Part shown: piece after piece, positions 1 to 5,174 of the stretch | How the letters are laid out: every line of letters begins with the position of its first letter | Numbering within the stretch: position 1 is the stretch's first letter | Assembly (NCBI GenBank): GCA_022360235.1 | Contig: JAKSDE010000499.1 | Coordinates: forward strand, 1-5,300 | Origin: Cytophagales bacterium | Lineage (GTDB): Bacteria; Bacteroidota; Bacteroidia; Cytophagales; Amoebophilaceae | Length of the DNA: 5,300 bases | Direction of reading: 5' to 3' | Translations under genes and position numbers: made by a program | The notes under the pieces: generated by a model | Databases searched by the model: none | Told to the model about the DNA's origin: nothing | What the model saw: only the letters and a program-made list of their open reading frames with translations

Positions 1-143
1 CGCTATAGATGAGTTTTTATGAGCTAAGATCGTCATTTTAAGTGTAAAAACACAGTATTGAATACTTGTTAAGGGTCGACTAAATAAATAGACGTATAGT
101 GGGGATTATGGGTAGCGGCGGGTTCAGGTACCTCTCCTTCCAG
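1..143. other. Non-coding region left of the TPM-like gene
   Basis: No convincing gene is visible here. Two adjacent small inverted repeats lie at 42-53 (GTGT, AAAA loop, ACAC) and 54-66 (AGTATT/AATACT around one base). A minus-strand ATG at 35-33 opens a reading frame that runs off the left edge after 12 codons, preceded by an A/T-rich stretch as in other starts of this window; it could be the beginning of a further gene, but 12 codons are too few to support a call. Confidence 0.5.
38..66 (-). terminator. Possible weak terminator for the TPM-like gene
   Basis: Read on the minus strand, an A/T-rich inverted repeat (AGTATT, one base, AATACT) is followed directly by GTGTTTTT, giving a hairpin plus a short U run about 78 nt after the TPM-like stop codon. 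The stem is weak (four stable pairs if a normal loop is allowed), so this is only a candidate. The second small repeat, GTGT/ACAC, overlaps the U run. Confidence 0.2.
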
Positions 144-848
144 TTAATCCCAAATACTCTCTTCTTTATCATAGGTGGGTTTTTGATATCTTGAGTTCCA
201 TATAATCCATATGATAACTCCGAACATAAACACCACAATACTGATCATGGTGACTGTGATTACATCTTGGACGGTTATTCTTGGATTATGAATATCGTCT
301 ACGTGAATTTTTCCTCTGGCTAGTTCTGTCATCACCTCTACGCTCTCCTGTATACATTTAGTATAATCAAAAGGGTCTGTTTTAACTTTTTCATAAAAAT
401 AAGGCTCCAGAATGTAATCTAGGACAATCACATCAGCTGTTGAATCAGGAATAAAGACTTCCATACGACTACCCGTGACAATTTTCGCTGTTTTGTCTTC
501 TGCAGCTATCACAATAAATATGTTATTCTTGCTTCCGTATTTGCCCACGCCCCACAATTTGCTTATACTATCTGTATACTCAGTAATAGTACAATAATTG
601 TCTGTAGACTCAATAACTAATGCTTTAACTTCCATAAAAGCGAGTTTTTCAAACTTAGCAACTTCTTTTTCAACGCGATCAAAGGGGCCAGGCGGTATTC
701 TTTGGGGATATTCGTTGACATGATACACACTATCAAATGTAGGTGGGTAAAATTGCCCCCAGGAGAGTTGAACTCGTAAAAGCAAGAAGGTAGTAAAAAA
801 AAGTACCTTCTTTATTCTTTTAGCTTGCTTCTCGTTTATTAAACGCAT
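144..848 (-). CDS. Secreted, membrane-anchored TPM-like domain protein
   Basis: The 234-residue product starts with a basic N-terminus and a hydrophobic stretch (about residues 13-30) that reads as a signal peptide, possibly cut near W30-G31/Q32. Residues about 55-178 resemble the TPM (TLP18.3/Psb32/MOLO-1) fold: an amphipathic helix, the segment LWGVGKYGSKNNIFIVIAAE at 98-117, close to the family pattern WGIGxKGxxNGxLxLxA, then a strand followed by a segment with PYF at 149-151. One transmembrane helix lies at about 195-217, followed by a short charged cytoplasmic tail ending in SIWD. I infer the domain faces the periplasm. TPM proteins have been linked to photosystem repair, acid phosphatase activity and membrane-protein assembly, but no specific role can be given here. 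The glycine-rich turn usual after the strand (VGYGLE) reads TGSRME at 125-130, so the match is divergent. The gene follows the ccm operon in the same direction but has a 184-nt spacer with its own promoter candidate. Confidence 0.72.
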   Translation of the reverse strand: MRLINEKQAKRIKKVLFFTTFLLLRVQLSWGQFYPPTFDSVYHVNEYPQRIPPGPFDRVEKEVAKFEKLAFMEVKALVIESTDNYCTITEYTDSISKLWGVGKYGSKNNIFIVIAAEDKTAKIVTGSRMEVFIPDSTADVIVLDYILEPYFYEKVKTDPFDYTKCIQESVEVMTELARGKIHVDDIHNPRITVQDVITVTMISIVVFMFGVIIWIIWNSRYQKPTYDKEESIWD

Positions 849-911
849 GGTTGTATGACTTAACTTTAATAGTAAATAAGGATAAGACTTATTAAATAAG
901 TTCTACTTTGA

Positions 912-940
912 CAAAGATAAAGAAAAAATATCTAAATGAA
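912..940 (-). promoter_or_regulatory. Candidate Bacteroidota promoter for the TPM-like gene
   Basis: On the minus strand TATCTTTG (919-912) matches the Bacteroidota -7 consensus TAnnTTTG exactly. A TTC lies 18 nt upstream (940-938), where TTG would be expected for the -33 element. The ATG of the TPM-like gene is about 63 nt downstream. This suggests the gene can be transcribed independently of the ccm operon. The motif is short and the region A/T-rich, so a chance match is possible. Confidence 0.4.
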
Positions 941-1008
941 GCTATATTTGATTACTTACGCTGATAAGTATTAGATAAACAGCTCCTCTTCCTCTCTCCC
1001 TACAGCTC

Positions 1009-1029
1009 ACACCCTTGTTTTCTGGGTGT
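1009..1029 (-). terminator. Hairpin directly after ccmE
   Basis: A perfect 6-bp inverted repeat (ACACCC at 1009-1014, GGGTGT at 1024-1029) with a 9-nt loop begins two bases after the ccmE stop codon. On the minus strand it is followed by a purine-rich stretch, not a U run, so it does not look like a standard intrinsic terminator. It may act as a 3'-end stabiliser or a weak pause site at the end of the ccm transcript. Confidence 0.3.
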
Positions 1030-1031
1030 TA

Positions 1032-1547
1032 TCAGTTTGTACCCACCTCTTGCGTTTCCTTTGCATTTACTTCCTCTTGTGTTACCTCTGCATTTATCTC
1101 TTCTGTGCTAGCTTCCTCTGTATTTACTTCTTGCTTACTTACCTTAATTTGCTCTTCTTGATATTTTGAAGGACACTTTAGAAATATCTTTTTCGCTACA
1201 AATCGGCCTTTCTTATAAGAGCCAGCAACTACGAGTTTTTCAGCGTGTGTAAAATCAGGAGGTATAGGTGCGTTGTAAAACACTTCTTCTTCCTCCTCAT
1301 CTTCATCCACCATGATGAATGAAAAGGAAACCTTCTCACCATACATTTTTATACCCACGATGCCTCTTGCTTCATCTCTCTTGAGTTTTCCTAGTATATG
1401 AATTCTTTTCTTCTTACCCTTCTCTGCCATAGCTTTTGCTTCTTGAAACGTCACATAAGCACTCGCATCTCTAAAGAGAAAAACGATCCCCATGATGAAA
1501 CCGCCTATAATAAGTAAAAAAATAAGAGATTCTATGAAATTCTTCAT
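1032..1547 (-). CDS. ccmE: Cytochrome c maturation heme chaperone CcmE (CxxxY type)
   Basis: CcmE is a periplasmic, membrane-anchored chaperone that binds heme covalently and carries it to the cytochrome c synthase. The 171-residue protein has one N-terminal transmembrane helix (about residues 5-25), then an OB-fold-like domain: VTFQEAKAM at 32-40, IHILGKLKRDEARGI at 49-63, a strand at 72-80, and YNAPIPPDF at 91-99, the counterpart of the usual Y-x-G-x-x-P-D-x-F/L region. VVAGSYKKGRFVAKKIFLKC at 106-125 corresponds to the family's VxGxxxxGxFxAxxVLAKH. The heme-attachment position is cysteine C125 within CPSKY (125-129), giving CxxxY, where E. coli has HxxxY. An acidic run, DEDEEEEE (81-88), sits between strands, and the last 32 residues are a Glu/Thr/Asn-rich tail of degenerate repeats. 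The gene is the last of the ccmB-ccmC-ccmD-ccmE run, 85 nt after the ccmD-like gene. The start has no Shine-Dalgarno but is A-rich. Identity rests on topology, motif order and context. Confidence 0.88.
   Translation of the reverse strand: MKNFIESLIFLLIIGGFIMGIVFLFRDASAYVTFQEAKAMAEKGKKKRIHILGKLKRDEARGIVGIKMYGEKVSFSFIMVDEDEEEEEVFYNAPIPPDFTHAEKLVVAGSYKKGRFVAKKIFLKCPSKYQEEQIKVSKQEVNTEEASTEEINAEVTQEEVNAKETQEVGTN
1047..1130 (-). repeat. Degenerate 9-10-residue repeats in the CcmE tail
   Basis: Residues 140-167 of CcmE read as three imperfect units: EVNTEEASTE, EINAEVTQE and EVNAKETQE. The DNA shows matching T-rich units (variants of GCATTTACTTCCTCT on the plus strand). The tail is probably a disordered, acidic periplasmic extension; no function can be assigned. 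Confidence 0.6.
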
Positions 1548-1632
1548 TGTTGTTATTTTTTAAAAGTTAGTGTAAAACCTGTACGTTGTTTAGTCTGTTA
1601 TCTTGTATCTAAGCGCTCGTAAAAATGCTCAC

Positions 1633-1884
1633 CTATTTTTTCTTTTGCAAGATTTCTTTTTTCAACGCCGTTATTTTTTTATCGATAGTGCTAATATACA
1701 GTAATAAACCTAATAAAATTATACTCATAATGACTACCACTACATAAATTTTCCCCTCTGCTCGAAACTGATCAGCCATTTCTATTGTTGTGTTAGTATA
1801 GTCACTTTCTTTAATTACGTGTTTTTCTTGAGCACGCATGCTAAATCTCCAAAATAATAAAATTGCTGTAAATAATCTTCTCAT
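1633..1884 (-). CDS. ccmD: CcmD-family small membrane protein
   Basis: This 83-residue protein fits the small CcmD family of Bacteroidota ccm operons. CcmD helps the CcmABC complex release heme-loaded CcmE. The core is at residues 35-80: EMADQFRAEGKIYVVVVIMS, a transmembrane helix (about 46-66), then a basic, probably coiled tail (IDKKITALKKEILQKKK). The pattern MADxxRxxGKIYVVV followed by one helix and a charged KI-rich tail is what I recall of this family. An N-terminal extension (MRRLFTAILLFWRFSMRAQE) resembles a signal peptide with possible cleavage near A18-Q19, so the mature protein may have only one helix. Alternative starts exist at M16 and M36, but the upstream ATG leaves only 3 nt after the ccmC stop (TAG TAA ATG), which supports translational coupling from ccmC. 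Sequence divergence in this family is high, so assignment depends partly on its position between ccmC and ccmE. Confidence 0.75.
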   Translation of the reverse strand: MRRLFTAILLFWRFSMRAQEKHVIKESDYTNTTIEMADQFRAEGKIYVVVVIMSIILLGLLLYISTIDKKITALKKEILQKKK

Positions 1885-1887
1885 TTA

Positions 1888-2559
1888 CTAAATTTCTTCA
1901 CTAGCGCGTTTTAAAAATCTAAAATTAGCGATTAATTTTGCTATCCACATTCCCAACAAAAACCAGCCTACTACAGCAGGATAGAATACCCACCGGAGTC
2001 TATGATCTAGATCGTAGGCATTAAAGCCAGGGTTACCTCCGCTTCCAGGATGTAGTGAGTCTGTGAATCTGGGTAATATAATTAGTAAAGGAATGAGGAT
2101 AGCAAAAGCAAGCGTGTTGTATACAGCGCTAATTCTTGCTCTTCTTTGTTCATCTTCAAAGGAGTTTCTTACTACCCCATAGGCCAAATAGATAAATAGT
2201 ACGATAGCAGAAGCATTTTGCTTAGGATCATTACTCCAAGGAATTCCCCAGGTAAATTGTGCCCAAATCATACCTGTTAGCATACCTAAAAGCCCAAAAA
2301 CTATCCCTACACTTGCAAAAGCCGCTGCCTTGTCGTCAAATGCTAAATCACCTTGATGAATATATCGTATGGAGAAGATAAAAGAGATAAATAGTAAAAG
2401 CATCATTCCAAACCACATGGGGACATGAAAATACAGTCCACGGATTGTTTCATTGAGGATAGGTAAACGAGGGACATCCAATAAGAGCCCTCCTACTACT
2501 ACATAAAACAACAACAAGCCTGTTGCCCACTTCCACCAATTATTTTTTAACTTCTCCAT
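1888..2559 (-). CDS. ccmC: Heme handling/export membrane protein CcmC
   Basis: CcmC is the inner-membrane protein that presents heme to CcmE on the periplasmic side. The 223-residue product has six predicted transmembrane helices (about 12-28, 42-66, 78-102, 115-131, 146-163, 189-212). Two histidines sit where the family's heme axial ligands are expected: H45 in GLYFHVPMWF and H170 in TDSLHPGSGGNPGFNAYDLD. The tryptophan-rich loop between helices 3 and 4 reads WAQFTWGIPWSNDPKQN (residues 99-115), a version of the WWD signature with N110-D111 where W-D is usual. The C-terminal region FYPAVVGWFLLGMWI (192-206) is family-typical. The length is close to other CcmC proteins. The start ATG lies inside the end of ccmB (13-nt overlap), implying coupled translation in one operon. 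Distinction from CcmF and CcsA is supported by the short length and six helices. Confidence 0.92.
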   Translation of the reverse strand: MEKLKNNWWKWATGLLLFYVVVGGLLLDVPRLPILNETIRGLYFHVPMWFGMMLLLFISFIFSIRYIHQGDLAFDDKAAAFASVGIVFGLLGMLTGMIWAQFTWGIPWSNDPKQNASAIVLFIYLAYGVVRNSFEDEQRRARISAVYNTLAFAILIPLLIILPRFTDSLHPGSGGNPGFNAYDLDHRLRWVFYPAVVGWFLLGMWIAKLIANFRFLKRASEEI

Positions 2560-3215
2560 AAATAAGGGAATAGTATAGAAGAGAGTATCACAAGAATTAC
2601 ATTAATCGTTACTAAAATAACTATTGACTGACCACTTACACCCCTTTCAAGTCCCTCCAAAGCGTTTTTTGCTATTTTAATAAGTACGATTAGCAGAGGA
2701 ATAACTATAGGAACACTCAACATAGCGATGAGTGTATTACCTTGTGTGGCTTTAGTAGCTATGGCAGCAATAAGTGTAAGCATCGAGGAAAGCCCTGTAC
2801 TACCCAGAAAAATGTTGATGAGGAAGAGGGGCTGGTCTTGCACGGGATTTCCTAGGAAGAGGCTAAAGAGCATATACGCTAACAGTGCTAAAGCAAAGAG
2901 TAATGATGCATTATAAAAAATTTTTGCAAGAATAATTGCTTTAGGACTAGCCAAGGAATGATAATATAGCAAGCGGTTGCTTCTCTCTTGTAGAAAACTT
3001 TTTGAGATAGCCTGCATAGCGATAAATAATAACATAATCCAAAACAACGCATTCCAAAGCATAGGGCTTACACTGCTGCTAGCCACGTTGATACTTAACT
3101 GACATACGAAAATAGTGCTCAAGAGATAAAGCAAAAGTCCGCTGATCGTATAGTGAGCTCTTGTTTCTAGACGCACTTCTTTCCAAAAAAGGAATGATAT
3201 CTCTTTGAGAAGCAT
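2547..3215 (-). CDS. ccmB: Heme exporter ABC permease subunit CcmB
   Basis: CcmB is the integral membrane partner of the ATPase CcmA; together with CcmC they form the complex that frees heme-loaded CcmE for cytochrome c assembly. The 222-residue protein starts with LLKEISFLFWKEVRLETR (2-19), the typical cytosolic opening of CcmB (a W-K-x-[DE]-[LV]-x-x-E-x-R pattern). Six hydrophobic segments follow (about 22-44, 54-70, 96-120, 130-153, 160-182, 197-218). The conserved loop after helix 2, FLQERSNRLLYYHSLASPKA at 74-93, corresponds to the family's E-x-x-x-G-x-[LI]-E-x-L-x-x-[SA]-P. It is the first gene of the minus-strand ccm operon; no ccmA is next to it, because nuoN lies divergently upstream. 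The ATG at 3215 is preceded by an A/T-rich leader (TAAATTAAAAA) without a Shine-Dalgarno, as is usual in Bacteroidota. Its TAA stop overlaps the ccmC start. Confidence 0.9.
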   Translation of the reverse strand: MLLKEISFLFWKEVRLETRAHYTISGLLLYLLSTIFVCQLSINVASSSVSPMLWNALFWIMLLFIAMQAISKSFLQERSNRLLYYHSLASPKAIILAKIFYNASLLFALALLAYMLFSLFLGNPVQDQPLFLINIFLGSTGLSSMLTLIAAIATKATQGNTLIAMLSVPIVIPLLIVLIKIAKNALEGLERGVSGQSIVILVTINVILVILSSILFPYLWRS

Positions 3216-3237
3216 TTTTTAATTTAAGTATGCATGA

Positions 3238-3269
3238 CAAAATTAGTAGACAAGAAAGAGAATTGCTAA
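3238..3269 (-). promoter_or_regulatory. Candidate promoter for the ccmB-ccmC-ccmD-ccmE operon
   Basis: On the minus strand TAATTTTG (3245-3238) fits the Bacteroidota -7 element TAnnTTTG, and TTAG (3269-3266) lies 20 nt upstream as an imperfect -33 element (TTTG). The ccmB ATG is only 22 nt downstream, so the leader would be very short. The arrangement fits, but the A/T content makes chance matches likely. Confidence 0.35.
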
Positions 3270-3371
3270 CACTAGCCTTTAGATCGGGAAAGAGTTCCTA
3301 TTATCTTAAATAAACTATCCTATCATTTTAGTTTCAAGTTTTAGTTTTTAAATCCTTACTTTGTCACAGGC

Positions 3372-3379
3372 TAAATTTG
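3372..3379 (+). promoter_or_regulatory. Candidate -7 element for nuoN
   Basis: TAAATTTG matches TAnnTTTG exactly and lies 87 nt upstream of the nuoN ATG on the plus strand. No good -33 TTG is found at the expected distance; only a T-rich stretch (about 3345-3349) is there, and the nearest TTG (3361-3363) is too close. nuoN must have its own promoter in this gap or further left, since ccmB is divergent. Confidence 0.3.
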
Positions 3380-3466
3380 TCTACCTAGGATAAAGATTAC
3401 CCAATCCTACACAGCAGCCACAGGTAAGCTTAGTGTGAACAAGAGATATAGCCTAGCACTGCAACT

Positions 3467-5017
3467 ATGATGTATTCATCGCTCAACAATAGCTTAGCAG
3501 ATAATCTAGCAAGTGCGCGATTGATTCTACCTGAAATCCTTATCGCTGTATTGTTACTGATTGTCTTAATACTCGAGCTACTATTTCGTAAACATAAGAG
3601 CTACTTGTTAAACACTACGCTATTAGTGGGACTTTCACTAATCTTGGGGGTTACTATTCAGCTTTGTAGAAAGTGTATGGTGCAAGAAAGCTTGTATTTA
3701 TTTAACAGTCTGCTCGTCATCGATCCACTTGCTATATTTTTTAAATTACTTTTTGTCCTAGCTAGTATGCTTACGTTGTTAATTTCCGAGACTAAAAATA
3801 AGGCCGATATAGCAGGTATAGGCGTGTACTACATGGCTATACTAGGAGGCTTGTTAGGTGCATGCTTTTTGGTAATGGCTAATAGCTTAATGACAATCTA
3901 TATGAGTATAGCGTTGCTTTCAGTTGCTTTCTATCTATTAATTTATACGAACGCCAAGCAGCAAAGTACAGAAGCAAGCTTAAAGTATCTACTTTATGGA
4001 ATTACGGTGTCAGCTATCATGCTTTTTGGTATGTCTTATCTCTACGGTTTTACAGGTACCTTGCTACTAAACGAACTGGCTTTGGTAAATGACTTACAAA
4101 ACATTCCCCTATTTGCTTTATTACTAAGTATCGTGTTGACAATGAGTGGCATGTTGTTTAAGATGGCTGCCATCCCCTATCACTTTTGGGCACCAGATGT
4201 TTATCAAGGGGGAACTATCTCAGTGATAGCTTACTTGTCTGTTGTTCCTAAACTTGCCTCTGTAGTAGTAATGATTCGCTTCATTAGCCCGTTTGTTAAT
4301 ATTGCTTTTTTGGGTGGTCACCTACAAAACTTAATAGCAGTAGTCGCTATCGTAACGATTATGCTAGGAAATTTATCAGCCCTTCTTCAAAAAAATGTGA
4401 AGAGAATGATGGCTTACTCTTCTATTGCTCAGGCTGGGTTTATACTAGGAGGTATTGTAGCATATTCGATCAGTGGTGTTTATAGTTCGTTATTCTATAG
4501 TGTCATTTATTTCATAATGAATTTTATTGCTTTCACAGCTATAAAACTATTACAAGTTATTACAGACAGTGAAAATATAATAGACTATGCAGGATTGGGC
4601 CACCGATTTCCCATACTCGGTGCTTGTGTGCTGATAGCGATGCTTTCGTTGATTGGCCTTCCACCAACAGGGGGATTTACGGGCAAGCTGCTCATTTTCT
4701 TCTCACTGTGGGAGTCATTTCAGCGCAGTAATAGCCCCTTGCTGTTATCTTTATTTCTTGTAGGGATAGTGAATACGGTAATTTCTCTATTCTACTACCT
4801 GAAAATTCCTTATGTCTTATTTCTCAAAAATGAAAATAGTAAAGCGACTTTTCCCCCACTAGACTTTATAGAGGTAGGCATTATGATGGTGTTATCATTT
4901 TTACTTGTACTCCTATTTTTTAATACGAATGTATGGATGAACCTACTGAATAGTCGACCCTTAATAAGGCTCGATGGTTCTATTTTTGATGCGTTTTACA
5001 GCAGGCTAAATTTTTAG
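3467..5017 (+). CDS. nuoN: NADH:quinone oxidoreductase (Complex I) subunit N
   Basis: NuoN is one of the three antiporter-like membrane subunits of respiratory Complex I and takes part in proton pumping. The 516-residue protein is hydrophobic throughout, with roughly 14 helices. Family signatures are in order: EASLKYLLYG at 169-178, LFKMAAIPYHFWAPDVYQGG at 230-249, PKLASVVVMIRF at 261-272, MMAYSSIAQAGFILGG at 314-329, and LSLIGLPPTGGFTGK at 393-407. The proton-channel lysines K232, K262 and K407 align by eye with E. coli NuoN K217, K247 and K395. At the position of the TM5 glutamate (E. coli E133, in IGIELISL) this protein has alanine A149 (MSIALLSV). It is about 30 residues longer than E. 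coli NuoN, mainly at the two ends and in loops. The start is ATGATG; the first ATG is used here but the second is equally possible, and no Shine-Dalgarno is evident. nuoN is usually the last gene of a nuo operon after nuoM, yet here it stands alone opposite ccmB. Confidence 0.95.
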   Translation: MMYSSLNNSLADNLASARLILPEILIAVLLLIVLILELLFRKHKSYLLNTTLLVGLSLILGVTIQLCRKCMVQESLYLFNSLLVIDPLAIFFKLLFVLASMLTLLISETKNKADIAGIGVYYMAILGGLLGACFLVMANSLMTIYMSIALLSVAFYLLIYTNAKQQSTEASLKYLLYGITVSAIMLFGMSYLYGFTGTLLLNELALVNDLQNIPLFALLLSIVLTMSGMLFKMAAIPYHFWAPDVYQGGTISVIAYLSVVPKLASVVVMIRFISPFVNIAFLGGHLQNLIAVVAIVTIMLGNLSALLQKNVKRMMAYSSIAQAGFILGGIVAYSISGVYSSLFYSVIYFIMNFIAFTAIKLLQVITDSENIIDYAGLGHRFPILGACVLIAMLSLIGLPPTGGFTGKLLIFFSLWESFQRSNSPLLLSLFLVGIVNTVISLFYYLKIPYVLFLKNENSKATFPPLDFIEVGIMMVLSFLLVLLFFNTNVWMNLLNSRPLIRLDGSIFDAFYSRLNF

Positions 5018-5050
5018 TTCCGAGTTCTGAGTTCTGGGTTCCGAGTTTTA
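5016..5050 (+). repeat. Heptanucleotide tandem repeat at the nuoN stop
   Basis: Four near-identical 7-nt units run head to tail, AGTTCCG, AGTTCTG, AGTTCTG and GGTTCCG (5016-5043), followed by a decayed fifth unit AGTTTTA (5044-5050). The first unit includes the last two bases of the nuoN TAG stop. Such (AGTTCYG)n arrays are, to my recollection, common in intergenic DNA of Bacteroidota, and resemble the heptameric short tandem repeats known from cyanobacteria. No function is apparent. Confidence 0.8.
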
Positions 5051-5174
5051 GGTCTTCCTCTTAGGAGGGACAGGAGTGGTAAAACAGGGTAGAACTTCAC
5101 CCTATAATGGCCCACATTGTGTTGCCTTCTGAACTTCTTGATTTATCCTTTAGGTTAGCAGGGTATCATTATTT
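5051..5174. other. Non-coding spacer between nuoN and the putative intron
   Basis: No credible gene was found; the open stretches are under about 45 codons and lack a convincing start. Two small hairpins are possible: TTCCTC/GAGGGA around TTAG (5055-5070, one wobble pair) and AGGGT/ACCCT around 8 nt (5086-5103). Neither has a U run, so no clear intrinsic terminator for nuoN is visible. The bases just before 5175 (CATTATTT) would be the 5' exon (IBS1) side if the intron call is right. Confidence 0.45.

Noticed and set aside
1..35. Minus-strand ATG opening a frame to the left edge (MTILAHKNSSIA)
   Set aside because: Only 12 codons are visible. The A/T-rich leader is suggestive, but the left neighbour would be needed to call a gene.
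69..82. 14-nt stretch repeated in inverted orientation at 4951-4964 (TAGTCGACCCTTAA)
   Set aside because: One copy is coding sequence inside nuoN (NSRPL), the match ends abruptly on both sides, and a single such match in 5.3 kb can arise by chance.
2728..2916. 62-codon open frame on the plus strand
   Set aside because: It lies fully antisense within ccmB, whose frame is strongly supported; the translation shows no recognisable features.
3326..3347. Two copies of TTTTAGTTT 13 nt apart in the ccmB/nuoN intergenic region
   Set aside because: Considered as an operator, but it is a low-complexity T-rich direct repeat without symmetry and cannot be told from base composition.
5020..5143. Minus-strand open frame of about 41 codons containing PVLPLLSLLRGRPKTRN
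   Set aside because: It has no ATG at its head, ends in the heptamer repeat, and shows no domain; it is explained by non-coding composition.
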